A DNA stretch of 64,000 nt from assembly GCF_964019755.1 (NCBI RefSeq), contig NZ_OZ026469.1:558001-622000 (forward strand), written 5' to 3'. The notes under the pieces were generated by a model. It had not been told where the DNA came from. It made no database searches and saw only the letters and a program-made list of their open reading frames with translations. Shown piece by piece: positions 36,121-46,537 of this stretch. Position 1 is the first letter of the stretch, and every line of letters starts with the position of its first letter. The translations under genes and the position numbers were made by a program. This stretch comes from Spiroplasma endosymbiont of Polydrusus cervinus (lineage in GTDB: Bacteria > Bacillota_I > Bacilli_A > Mycoplasmatales > Mycoplasmataceae).

Positions 36121-36640
36121 AATTCGCTGGCACTCACTCCCAAGTGAAAGTGCCAAAGCGATAATTAGTTATATAAGTATTTATCTATTTATTTACTACG
36201 CCATCCGCTTCACTGAGGGTGAGCGGTGGCGATAATATATTTAATATTTATTTATTATTAGATAATAGACAGTTGTTTTTTATTGTTTACGCCAGAGAAT
36301 TCTCTCTTCATCCGCACCATTTCAGGTCAAAACGTTCAGTTTTTAAAATAAATTCACTTGCACCTTGAAGAGCCTAGTGCTGACTTTGTGGTTTTTAAAC
36401 CGCTGCCATCCTCGATGGGACACAATATCTATCGCAAATTTATTTATAAAGTGACCATCTCTATATTTATTGTCGTTTGATGTTGACCTTGCACTTATCA
36501 CGACTATCGCTTAGTTTAAATATAACCAGCGCCGATTTACATGTTTCCTCATACACTATTTCAGTACTTGCCTCGGCTGGCTGTGGGAATGAGCTTAAAC
36601 TCATGTTCTTATGGAAGCACTTAGTTATTTAAAATAATCG
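36121..36640 (-). ncRNA. Large structured RNA candidate in the prophage early region
   Basis: About 520-540 nt without a reading frame, visibly GC-richer than all neighbouring phage DNA and packed with hairpins. TGGCACT/AGTGCCA (36128-36155), CGCCA.CCGCT/AGCGGTGGCG (36199-36231), AGAGAATTCTCT (36294-36305), GCAC/GTGC (36360-36380), CCATC/GATGG (36406-36418), GTCGT/ACGAC (36472-36504), CCAGC..CGA/TCG.GCTGG (36526-36580), ATGAG/CTCAT (36589-36604). Flanked by minus-strand phage genes, hence the strand choice. Size and prophage setting recall the ornate phage RNAs GOLLD and ROOL, but I could not test covariance. Strand and ends are uncertain. Confidence 0.62.
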
Positions 36641-36652
36641 TCCCACTATGTA

Positions 36653-36892
36653 TTAAGTTGTTTTATAAAATCAAAGTTTAAAAGAACCAGTTTTATCATC
36701 AAAGATAATTTTTGAATTTTCTAGTTTTTGATAAAATCGCTTTTGTTTTTTATCTTTTGTTCGATTTAATAAATCTTTATGTTTTTCACAAGTTCATAAA
36801 ACTCTATTTGATACAAATTATTCGGTAATGAATGATATTGATTTATAGCAATTATCAACATCACATATTGTTTGTTGCTTATTAATTGCCAT
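36653..36892 (-). pseudogene. Small zinc-finger-like phage protein, nonsense
   Basis: 79 codons from ATG 36892 with RBS AAGGAAGGAG: MAINKQQTICDVDNCYKSISFITE, TAA, then FVSNRVLWTCEKHKDLLNRTKDKKQKRFYQKLENSK... Two Cys pairs (CxxxxxC, CxxH) suggest a zinc ribbon. TAA at codon 25 breaks it. First gene of the early operon. Confidence 0.6.
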
Positions 36893-36953
36893 TACTTACT
36901 CCTTCCTTTAATATTAAGTTTTTTCATTTATTAGCCAAATTAATTAACTAAAA

Positions 36954-37108
36954 CAGAGAAAGGACAGCATCTTAAAATTGGAGAAAAAAAGGTACACTTT
37001 GTAAAGATTTATAAGATATTTAATAAATGTGTAAACAACTTTAAGTTAATGAAAAAGTTGTAATAAAAAGTTTCTATTTTAAGAATTTAAGATGCTGTCC
37101 TTTCTCTG
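36954..37108 (+). repeat. MITE-like element, copy 1
   Basis: 155 bp with long terminal inverted repeats: CAGAGAAAGGACAGCATCTT at the left, its perfect complement at the right, no coding capacity. Aligns end to end with the reverse complement of 15784-15939. The cleaner repeats suggest it is the younger copy. Confidence 0.72.
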
Positions 37109-37138
37109 AATTAATTAATAATTATGGGTTTACAAATA

Positions 37139-37178
37139 AAAAAACAACCCTTTTTATTTAACAAGAGTTGTTTTTTGG
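37139..37178 (+). terminator. Hairpin terminator
   Basis: AAAAAACAAC ... GTTGTTTTTT inverted repeat with a terminal T run. It lies between the MITE-like element and the IS3 fragment and no longer has an obvious gene in front. Confidence 0.5.
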
Positions 37179-37199
37179 AGCTTCATCGTACATGATACA

Positions 37200-37712
37200 A
37201 TATTAAAGAAAGATTTTCAATTTTATTTACTGATGTAACTTATTTAATTTGAAATGGTAAAAAACATTATCAATCAACAATACTTGATGGATATACTAAA
37301 GAAATTATTGATGTAAAATGATCAAAATTTAATAATAACAAACTTGTAATTGATAATTTAAATGATGCAATTAATAAAATTAAAAAAATAAAAAAAGATT
37401 TAAATAAAATAATAATTCATTCAGATCACGAATATCAATATACATCTAAAGATTACAATAGTAAATGTTTAGATAACAAAATTATAATTTCAATGGGTAA
37501 AAATTATCATTGTGCAGACAACATTATTATTGAAAGTTTTCATTCATTACTTAAAAAGGAACAATCCATAATAAAAATTATAAATCTCATAATGAATATA
37601 TTAATGATGTTAAAAAATGAAATAAATGATATTCAAACCAAAAAGAAAAATATATAATAAATGAAAGTTTGTAAACCTTTTTATTAATACTTACTAAACA
37701 GGGTGCAGTCTA
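37200..37712 (+). mobile_element. IS3-family element, 3' half
   Basis: Encodes the orfB C-terminal half (KERFSILFTDVTYLIW... to NESL), with a 1-bp loss in LLKKG. Ends with the terminal repeat GGGTGCAGTCTA at 37712. The left boundary coincides with the point where the 5' half at 16591-17309 stops. Confidence 0.85.
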
Positions 37713-38044
37713 GTAAAACAATTTTAATGAAAATGATTAAACAAATTGGTATTAGTAAATTTAGTTGTATTTTAACCGATAGAGGAAAAGAATTTTATAA
37801 ATGAAAAACAATAGAAAAACACTTTAAAATAAGAGTTTATTTTTGTGATCCTGGTAAACCTCGTCAGAAAGCATTAGTAGAAAGAATAAATAGAGATGTA
37901 AGGCGTTGATTGGGTCAAAATGAGCCATTAATTAATATTCGTAGTAGATTAAAATCTATTTTAGATATATTAAATACCACAATTAGACCTTGCTTGGAAA
38001 ATTTTACATCAAGACAATATTTTAAAAAAATTTTTTTAAATTAA
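37713..38044 (+). pseudogene. IS30-family transposase, C-terminal fragment
   Basis: Frame TILMKMIKQIGISKFSCILTDRGKEFYKW...FCDPGKPRQKALVERINRDVRRWLGQNEPLINIRSRL to TAA 38042. It contains the second and third catalytic regions. Same lineage as 44481-45462. It abuts the IS3 fragment and is followed by the same downstream sequence (to about 38214) as the copy at 44481. Confidence 0.75.
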
Positions 38045-38262
38045 ATTAGTGTTTGTTAAGATTAGTAAAATTTATTTTTTGTTGTGTTTAATTTTATAAT
38101 TTTAAAAATAAATATTAAAAACAATATTTTTAATTTAATATTTTTTGTGATTATTGTTTTTTATTTTTAATTTGTTATAATTTCATTAACTTTTTATGAT
38201 TTAGTTTTACAGTATACACATATAATAAAAAATTATGTTATTTATAGGGAAGGGCTACTAGC
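38045..38262 (+). promoter_or_regulatory. IS30 right-end repeat and recD2 upstream region
   Basis: Contains the repeat ending TTTATGATTT..TTTTACAGTATACAC (38166-38214), seen inverted at 40452-40508 and 44300-44345 and again at 55075-55130. ATAGGGAAGGG serves as RBS for recD2. No gene. Confidence 0.45.
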
Positions 38263-40431
38263 ATGGCGGGAAAAATACAGGGTTATTTAAAATTAATTAT
38301 TTTTGAATCGAAGAATGGTTATCGGATTTGTAAATTTCAATTAGAAAATGATAAAACCCATTTTATTTTTATTAAAGGGTTTTTATCAGCTTTACAACCA
38401 GACCAATTATATGAATTAATGGGAGACTTTGTTTATAATGAACGCTATGGCGAAAATTTTGAAGTAACAGAAATTAATAAGATTTTACCCCGTAGTACTG
38501 ATGAGGTCTTAAAATATTTAACTAGTAGTTTATTTCCAACGATTGGACCTAAAACAGCGCAAATAATTATTGATTATTATCAAACCGATGTTATTACCCA
38601 AATTAAAGAAAATTTAACAACATTAAACCAAATTCCAGGCATTAGTTCTAAACAAGCTAATGTTATTGCCAAAGTATTTACGTCAATGAGCCATGATTAT
38701 GAATTAAATCATCAATTTAATCAAAAAGGATTATCGTTACAAGTTTTATCCTTATTAAAAACAAAATATAATGTTGATCAAATTTATGCTCTTTTAACAA
38801 AAGATCCTTTTTCATTATTGTTAAAAGATAATATTTCTTTTAAAACAATTGATAAGATTTATTTAGCCTTTGAACAAGATCCCGTGAGCGATATTCGAAT
38901 TGGTTATTATGCTTGATATTTAGCAAAAGAATTTTGCAATAATAGTGGGGATACTTATTTAACTTTAGATGAATTAACAGCCCTTTTAGGAAAACATTTT
39001 CCGACTTTAACAAAAGAACATTTATTGGCTGGTTTGAAATATAGTAAGGAAATTAATTTGTTAATTTTTAAAAATGACAAAATTTATGTTACTGAAGTAT
39101 ATCATAGTGAAATTAACATTGCAGCAATGTTAGCGGGTTTAAATACAACTGATCAATATGATGATCAAAAACTAACAGCAGAGTTAGCAATGTTAACAAA
39201 TAAGAAGCAAATTACTTATAATATGCAACAAACAAAAGCTATTAAGGACGCTGTTTATGCTAATTTTTTAGTTATTATTGGTGGACCAGGAACGGGGAAA
39301 ACAACCGTTGTTGATGGGATTGTTAGCTTATTAAAAAAAGTTTATTACCAATCAGAAATTGTGTTAGCAGCTCCCACCGGTAAGGCAGCAAAACGATTAC
39401 GTGAAAAAACTCGCCAACGAGCATTAACAATTCATAAATTATTAAAATATGATGCTTTAAAAAATCAGTTTTTTTATAATGAAAATAATCCTTTGGAAAA
39501 TGATATTTTAATCCTAGATGAAGTTAGTATGGTTGATAGTTTATTATTAGCTCAAATTGCCAAAGCTAGTCTGAATTTACGAAAATTAATTCTAATTGGT
39601 GATCCTAATCAGTTACCATCCGTTGCTTGTGGGGATTTACTCCGTGATATTATTCAAAGTGATGCTTTTAATGTGGTGAAATTAGATGAGGTTTATCGCC
39701 AGGAAGCGGGAAATGATATTTTAGAATTAAGCTATGCAATTGAGCAAGATAATTTTGAATATAACTTATTTGATAAAAAAGATGTGACATTTGTGGCAGA
39801 AACTGACCCGCAAGAATTATTAAAAACTGTTGGTGATTTATACCAAAAGCTTAATGATGAGCAGCAAGAAGATTATAATGCGGTTCAAGTTATTGCCCCA
39901 ATGTATAATGGACCAGTTGGTATTAATACTTTAAATACTTACTTACAAGATCGTCTTAATCGTTCATATGGTCAGAAAGAAATTAAGATTGGTCATCGCC
40001 TTTTTCGCGTAAACGATAAAGTTATGCAACTTAAAAATCGCCCGGAATTGGAAATTTATAATGGTGATGTCGGTGTTATTATTGATATTAGAAAAGGTAA
40101 AAATTTAAATGATATTCTCTTAGTAAAATATGACCATGTTATTGAGTATAATAAAGAGTTATATTATGATATTACTTTAGCTTATGCTTGTAGTGTTCAT
40201 AAATTACAAGGAAGTGAGTATAATAATATTATTTTTGTTATCACAAGAAGTTTTTGAATAATGTTGAAACGAAATTTAATTTATACGGCAATTACTCGTG
40301 CTAAAACTAATTTACATTTAATTGGCGAACCAACCGCTTTTTTACAAGGTGTTAATAATTTACCGCAAAAACGGCGAACAACCTTGCAAACAGCGATTAA
40401 AACTTTTTATGATGAGCAAGAAAGCAAGTAA
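38263..40431 (+). CDS. recD2: RecD2-like DNA helicase (host)
   Basis: 722 aa with TGA as Trp, the usual RecD2 length in Firmicutes and mollicutes. N-terminal domain with helix-hairpin-helix-like FPTIGPKTAQIII and LNQIPGISSKQANVI. SF1B motifs: Walker A VIIGGPGTGKTTVVDG, motif Ia AAPTGKAAKRL, Walker B ILDEVSMVD, motif III LIGDPNQLPSV, motif IV VYRQ, motif V ACSVHKLQGSEY, motif VI YTAITRAK. A 5'-3' DNA helicase in repair and replication-fork maintenance. Intact and more balanced in codon use than the phage genes. An island of host chromosome between mobile elements. Confidence 0.92.
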
Positions 40432-40451
40432 GCAATCGATTACTTAGGGGT

Positions 40452-40508
40452 GTCTACTGTAAAACTAAATCATAAAAAGTTAATAAAATTATAACAAATT
40501 AAAAAAAG
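40452..40508 (-). repeat. Solo IS30-end repeat
   Basis: GTCTACTGTAAAACTAAATC ... AACAAATT is the inverse of 38166-38214. With its partner it brackets recD2. Directly followed by the left end of an IS3 copy. Confidence 0.55.
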
Positions 40509-41471
40509 TGTATTAGACTGCACCCAAAAGAGTAAGTAAAGAAAAAAAGTCTTTGCTAAACTTTAAAGGAGGTGTATTTTTATATGGCAAGAAAAGGACA
40601 AAAATTTAATAAATATACAGCATATTTTCGAAAAATGATAGTACAAGAGGTTAAAAATAATAGTATAAGTTTTATTGCAAAAAAATATCAAATTAATAAA
40701 AAAACTGTTGCTTCATGGTATGAAAATTTTAAGAAAGGAATTTTAAACACCAATAAAGGTCCAAAAGAATCATTTGAAAAAAGAGATTTAAACTATTACA
40801 AAGTTAGGTATGAATTACTAAAAAAGCTTCATGACTTTTACAATTAAATAAAAGAAAAATTGTATCTTTTATCAAAGAAAACATTAATAAATATCCACTA
40901 AATTTATTACTTGATATAACAGATTTAAAGCGTAGTTATTGAGATAAATATAAAAATTATTCAAATAATGGTAAGGATAGCGAATCATTAAAAAATATTG
41001 TAAAAGTCTATGAAGAAAATTTAAAACAATTTGGTTATCGTCGAATTACCAAATATTTAAAAGAAGATTATGGCATTGTTTATAATGCTAAGAAAGTATT
41101 GCGAATTATGAAAGAAAATAATATTCAAGCTGAATATGTAAAGCGTATGCGTAGAAAAATATTAATAAAACAAAATAGAAATAAAAATATAATTAAATAT
41201 CCTGATTTAGTAAATCGTAATTTTAATGATATTAAAGAAAGATTTTCAATTTTATTTACTGATGTAACTTATTTAATTTGAAATGGTAAAAAACATTATC
41301 AATCAACAATACTTGATGGATATACTAAAGAAATTATTGATGTAAAATGATCAAAATTTAATAATAACAAACTTGTACTTGATAATTTAAATGATGCAAT
41401 TAATAAAATTAAAAAAATAAAAAAAGATCTAAATAAAACAATAATTCATTCAGATCACGGATATCAATATA

Positions 41472-42700
41472 TAGACTGCACCCTGTTTAGTAAGTATTAA
41501 TAAAAAGGTTTACAAACTTTCATTTATTATATATTTTTCTTTTTGGTTTGAATATCATTTATTTCATTTTTTAACATCATTAATATATTCATTATGAGAT
41601 TTATAATTTTTATTATGGATTGTTCCTTTTTTAAGTAATGAATGAAAACTTTCAATAATAATGTTGTCTGCACAATGATAATTTTTACCCATTGAAATTA
41701 TAATTTTGTTATCTAAACATTTACTATTGTAATCTTTAGATGTATATTGATATCCGTGATCTGAATGAATTATTATTTTATTTAAATCTTTTTTTATTTT
41801 TTTAATTTTATTAATTGCATCATTTAAATTATCAAGTACAAGTTTGTTATTATTAAATTTTGATCATTTTACATCAATAATTTCTTTAGTATATCCATCA
41901 AGTATTGTTGATTGATAATGTTTTTTACCATTTCAAATTAAATAAGTTACATCAGTAAATAAAATTGAAAATCTTTCTTTAATATCATTAAAATTACGAT
42001 TTACTAAATCAGGATATTTAATTATATTTTTATTTCTATTTTGTTTTATTAATATTTTTCTACGCATACGCTTTACATATTCAGCTTGAATATTATTTTC
42101 TTTCATAATTCGCAATACTTTCTTAGCATTATAAACAATGCCATAATCTTCTTTTAAATATTTGGTAATTCGACGATAACCAAATTGTTTTAAATTTTCT
42201 TCATAGACTTTTACAATATTTTTTAATGATTCGCTATCCTTACCATTATTTGAATAATTTTTATATTTATCTCAATAACTACGCTTTAAATCTGTTATAT
42301 CAAGTAATAAATTTAGTGGATATTTATTAATGTTTTCTTTGATAAAAGATACAATTTTTCTTTTATTTAATTGTAAAAGTCATGAAGCTTTTTTAGTAAT
42401 TCATACCTAACTTTGTAATAGTTTAAATCTCTTTTTTCAAATGATTCTTTTGGACCTTTATTGGTGTTTAAAATTCCTTTCTTAAAATTTTCATACCATG
42501 AAGCAACAGTTTTTTTATTAATTTGATATTTTTTTGCAATAAAACTTATACTATTATTTTTAACCTCTTGTACTATCATTTTTCGAAAATATGCTGTATA
42601 TTTATTAAATTTTTGTCCTTTTCTTGCCATATAAAAATACACCTCCTTTAAAGTTTAGCAAAGACTTTTTTTCTTTACTTACTCTTTTGGGTGCAGTCTA
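41472..42700 (-). mobile_element. IS3-family copy D, complete, nested in copy B
   Basis: 1229 bp, TAGACTGCACCC at both outer ends, opposite orientation to the host copy. Almost identical to copy B, so recent. Confidence 0.9.
41510..42642 (-). CDS. IS3 OrfAB transposase (copy D)
   Basis: orfA 42642-42367 and orfB in the -1 frame to 41510, same slippery A AAA AAG and DDE motifs as copy A. Both frames uninterrupted. Confidence 0.85.
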
Positions 42701-42972
42701 ATATCTAAAGATTACAATAGTAAATGTTTAGATAACAAAATTATAATTTCAATGGGTAAAAATTATCATTGTACAGACAACATTATTATTGAAAGTTTTC
42801 ATTCATTACTTAAAAAAGGAACAATCCATAATAAAAATTATAAATCTCATAATGAATATATTAATGATGTTAAAAAATGAAATAAATGATATTCAAACCA
42901 AAAAGAAAAATATATAATAAATGAAAGTTTGTAAACCTTTTTATTAATACTTACTAAACAGGGTGCAGTCTA

Positions 42973-43032
42973 AGTTTAGCAAAGACTTTTTTTTCTTTAC
43001 TTACTTTTTTGGGTGCAGTCTAGTGCAGTCTA
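42973..43032 (-). repeat. Stacked IS3 end fragments
   Basis: 42973-43022 repeats the orfA-side end of the IS3 element (AAGTTTAGC... to GGGTGCAGTCTA). 43023-43032 is a further GTGCAGTCTA. These are remnants of repeated insertions or excisions at the same spot. Confidence 0.7.
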
Positions 43033-43045
43033 TATTTAGCACTTT

Positions 43046-43405
43046 TTATTTATCAATTATTTCACCATTTGTACTATTTATATTAGGAATAAATGGCGCT
43101 TTTTTTTCATCTGACCATAAATAAACTTTTCAATCAGGTTCTAACATTAATTTACTTAAATCTATTGTATTTTTATTAATAACACGTCCTTTTCAACTAT
43201 TATTTGGACTTAAAAAATTATTTGAAATTAATAAATATGTTTTTTTATCATAGTCTTTAATAAAAAAATCTTGTCTTACATTTATTGATTTTCATTCTTT
43301 ATAATCATTATTTTTTTCTGTATATTTTTTATTACAAGCAACTAAACTTGTTGTACTTGTTCCGATTAAAGTGATTGTTGCTAAAAGACTTAATATATTT
43401 TTCAT
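43046..43405 (-). CDS. Small lipoprotein
   Basis: 119 aa: MKNILSLLATITLIGTSTTSLVAC, lipobox Cys, then NKKYTEKNNDYKEWKSINVRQDFF...EPDWKVYLWSDEKKAPFIPNINSTNGEIIDK. The C-terminus echoes the NGEIID ending of the lipoprotein at 7324. It follows the exported repeat protein by 23 bp in the same direction. Function unknown. Confidence 0.75.
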
Positions 43406-43428
43406 CTAATTATTTCCTTTTTTTATTA

Positions 43429-44271
43429 TCAATTAAGTGATTCTGCTGAAACAGTATAATTAACATTTACATTTTTAGTATAAACAGTTTTATCAGCGGA
43501 AGTGATTATTGCACTGCTGTTAGTAATATTCTCAACTTTGATTTTTGTGATATCTAAGTCGGAATAGATTTCTTTTAGTTTATCTTTGATTTGTTGTTCA
43601 GATGGATTAGATAAATTATTAGTTATAAATTCACCTAAATTAGTTTGAGTAATAATTTTATTTAGTCTAATAAACTCAAAAATTTTAAATGTTATGTTTA
43701 CTTCACCAGTATAAACGATTGGATCACTTGAAAAAATAGTTACACCATTATTAGTAATGTCTTTAATATTAACTTTATAAATATCTATCTGTGGATTTAA
43801 TTTTTTTAATTTAGTTATTATTTCTATTTCTAAAACTGATATATTTTCATCTTTTAATTTATATTTTAATTGACCCAAATCGGTTTTTATAATTATTTTA
43901 TTTAGGGGCATAGATTTATCAACTGTAAAATTAATTGTTTTTTGATTACTAAAACCAGTTACAGTGATTACCGCGCTATTTTCAGTAATTTTTGTAACAT
44001 TAATGTTATTAATATTTAATTGAGGATTTAATTCTTTTACTTTATTTTTGATTTGTTTTTCAGTTGGTCTGTCAGCTCCATTAGTTTTAAATATATGTTT
44101 AGTTTGATTGTTTTTTGTGTCTCTTTTATTTTTATTTATATTTAAACCTGTTCAATTTAATTCAGATAAATCTTTAATAGTATTTTTTTGATAAGGGATA
44201 TCAGCAATCATTATTGGCACACCAGTTCCACTAATTGTTAATATGCTTAATAAACTTAGTAATTTTTTCAT
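43429..44271 (-). CDS. Exported protein with three spiralin-like repeats
   Basis: 280 aa. Leader MKKLLSLLSILTISGTGVPIMIA. Then three units of about 75 residues, each an (E/K)xxIKxKLKxLNPxLDIxxI helix-strand followed by VTxITxNSAVIT and a beta strand such as VNITF. This alternation is like spiralin-type repeat domains. No (TA)n tract upstream, unlike the other MKKLLS-leader genes. Probably surface-exposed; adhesion is a guess. Confidence 0.72.
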
Positions 44272-44480
44272 ACTTATATTTCTCCCTTTTTTCAATTTCT
44301 ATGATTGTATAATGTAAAACTAAATCATAAAAAGCTAATAAAATTATAACAAATTAAAAATAAAAAACAATAATCACAAAAAATATTAAATTAAAAATAT
44401 TGTTTTTAATATTTATTTTTAAAATTATAAAATTAAACACAACAAAAAAATAAATTTTACTAATCTTAACAAACACTAAT
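44272..44480 (-). other. IS30 downstream/right-end sequence
   Basis: Non-coding. Reverse complement of the segment following the IS30 fragment at 38045-38214, so it belongs to the right end of this IS30 lineage. The end itself abuts the promoter area of the exported repeat protein. Confidence 0.5.
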
Positions 44481-45462
44481 TTAATTTAAAAAAATTTTTT
44501 TAAAATATTTTCTTGATGTAAAATTTTCCAAGCAAGGTCTAATTGTGGTATTTAATATATCTAAAATAGATTTTAATCTACTACGAATATTAATTAATGG
44601 CTCATTTTGAGCCAATCAACGCCTTATATCTCTATTTATTCTTTCTACTAATGCTTTCTGACGAAGTTTACCAGGATCACAAAAATAAACTCTTATTTTA
44701 AAGTGTTTTTCTATTGTTTTTCATCTATAAAATTCTTTTCCGCTATCGGTTAAAATACAACTAAATTTACTAATACCAATTTATTTAATCATTTTCATTA
44801 AAATTGTTAATACAATACTTGCCTTTTTACTAAATAAAATATGATAAAAAAGTATTTTTGATTTACGATTTACTAAAACTAACAAATAAAAATTACCACA
44901 ATCAAGAGTATCCATTTATCAAATTCCACTAAAACTTAAATCATTTCCATAATCATTTAAAAATTGCTTATAATCTCTAATATTAAGTAATTTTCCACGA
45001 TTATCATTTTGTTCCCCATTTTTTGTTTTTCTTTTTTTATTTTTAATATATAACATTTCTTTTTTTAAATTAAAATAACCTAATTTAATATATTTATACA
45101 TTGTTTTAAACATACACCAAATTTTACATTATATTGTAATTCATACGAAGTAATAATATTTTGTGGCGAACGACCAAAATTATTATATTCATTAGAAAAG
45201 TGACTTAATTCTTGTGAATTTAACATTGAATATTTACGACATTGTTTTTTATTTTTATCATGTATTTTTTGTGCTTTTGCAGCATTATAATCATTAATAT
45301 TATCAAACATATTTAACTCTTGCCAAATAGTTCTATAATCTCTATTCATTTGCTTAGCAATTTTTCGAATATTAATTGTTCCATTTTTTTAAATAATTCA
45401 TTATCTTTTAATTTTTCCAAATTTACTCTTTCATTAAAATCTAATCTTTCATATTTTTTCAC
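44481..45462 (-). pseudogene. IS30-family transposase, decayed
   Basis: Starts with GTG instead of ATG (KKYERLDFNERVNLEKLKD...). A 4-bp loss after NELFK shifts the frame near 45390, and more shifts and stops follow near 45110 and 44780. HTH (IRKIAKQMNRDYRTIWQEL) and C-terminal blocks (CDPGKLRQKALVERINRD) are recognisable. Same lineage as 56529 and 37713. Confidence 0.75.
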
Positions 45463-45527
45463 ACTTTACCTCCTAAAATATTTAAAATGTTATAATTTAT
45501 GTGCAATAATTATAGCATTTTAAATAT

Positions 45528-45680
45528 TTTAGGAGCAGTCGGATTAACAGCAAGACGTACAACATCATTAATTAGTTGCGAAAAACCAAATAATAGTGAA
45601 AACGGCGAGTAATAAACCAGAACCCAAACCACAACAACCACCAGTTGGAAGTAATTGAAAGTTAATTTAAGATTGTAAAT
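45528..45680 (+). pseudogene. Lipoprotein remnant beside IS30
   Basis: Plus-strand AGCAGTCGGATTAACAGCAA region encodes the end of a lipoprotein leader (TTSLISCEKPNNSENGE) then TAA. An inverted near-copy lies at 56300-56457, also against an IS30 end. Both derive from one lipoprotein gene that IS30 entered. Confidence 0.55.
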
Positions 45681-45700
45681 TACGCAGGATAATTTATTCT

Positions 45701-45811
45701 TTACTTTTTAATTTCAATATCATTTGCAATCTTATTGACAGTATTAATAACAATATCTTTACCATACTTTTTCACTAACGACCGCAAAATTAAATATTTC
45801 TTTATTTGCAT
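45701..45811 (-). CDS. Possible 36-aa protein
   Basis: MQIKKYLILRSLVKKYGKDIVINTVNKIANDIEIKK, with a strong RBS (AGGAGG) 7 bp before the ATG. Basic amphipathic helix. It follows the remnant prophage's last structural gene. Real translation is suggested only by the RBS. Confidence 0.4.
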   Translation of the reverse strand: MQIKKYLILRSLVKKYGKDIVINTVNKIANDIEIKK

Positions 45812-45835
45812 AATTTCAACCTCCTATAATTAACT

Positions 45836-45905
45836 TAAAAAGTTAACTTAAAAAAGTTAACTAAATTAATAGTTAACTTTTTATGATTTGATATTTACAA
45901 TTTAC
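45836..45905. repeat. Left boundary inverted repeat of the second prophage remnant
   Basis: AGTTAAC-rich repeats followed by TTTTTATGATTTGATATTTAC, homologous to one arm and the centre of the palindrome at 49724-49803. The pair brackets the remnant. The repeat overlaps the last codons of the 45895 gene. Confidence 0.5.
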
Positions 45906-46505
45906 AAACATTAATTTTGTTTATGTTAGAACCTTTAAAACCTTTGTAAAAATCATTGCGGGCTAATTTACCAATTGTATGTAATAAAGTTTCATTATTA
46001 GCTTGTTTTGTAAAATAAAATATTAATTTATCAGATAAAATATTTTTACCTGTAAATTGCCTTACAACATCTTCTAAGTTATTAGCAGTTCTTACCCCTA
46101 ATTTTTCAAATAATTTAGTTTCTTTGGCTAATTTTAAAATTCTCGTTGTTCGAGCAGCACGCGTTAATTTACCAACACCACCAATTGCTGATAATAAATT
46201 TAAAGTTGTACTTGTTGCTGTTACTTCTGAGGTTAAACTATCATATATTTGATTTACGGAAAAATCGGTTGTTATTTCTACTCCAAACGAAATAAAATCT
46301 GCCGCAAAATTTGATAATCCCCCACCAAAACCAACAGCCGAAGCAATACCACCAGTCAAAACTGATAAACCAAGGTCTAAAAATTGAATTCCTAAAAATT
46401 CTAATAATTGTAAACCAAAATTTTTTTCTTGTTGCTGAATCGATAATCTAGTTGGTTTTTTTTAACAGCATAAATAAGAGCTGTTTTAGATGTTCCGATT
46501 GACAT
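45895..46505 (-). pseudogene. Phage structural protein of second remnant, frameshifted
   Basis: Starts MSIGTSKTALIYAVKK. An indel in an A8 run near 46455 moves the frame to SIQQQEKNFGLQLLEFLGIQFLDLGLSVLTGGIASAVGFGGG..., which runs to 45895. Gly/Ala-rich hydrophobic stretches and a C-terminal basic part. Unrecognised; just downstream of the capsid gene, so head- or tail-related. Confidence 0.5.
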
Positions 46506-46537
46506 TTTTAAAACGAAAAAGTACTATTTTTTAGTAA

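Larger units (their letters stand above)
40514..42972 (+). mobile_element. IS3-family copy B, interrupted by another IS3 copy
   Basis: Left part 40514-41471 and right part 42701-42972 together make about 1230 bp, a whole element. Its orfA is 40572-40847 (MYFYMARKGQ... reading from the upstream ATG, MARKGQ preferred) and orfB runs to TAA 42932-42934. The inverted copy D sits exactly between the codons for DHGYQY and TSKDYN. Confidence 0.88.

Noticed and set aside
36121..36640. Group I/II intron or tmRNA for the structured region
   Set aside because: No reverse transcriptase or homing gene, no clear catalytic core or tRNA-like end that I could find; kept as an unclassified RNA candidate.
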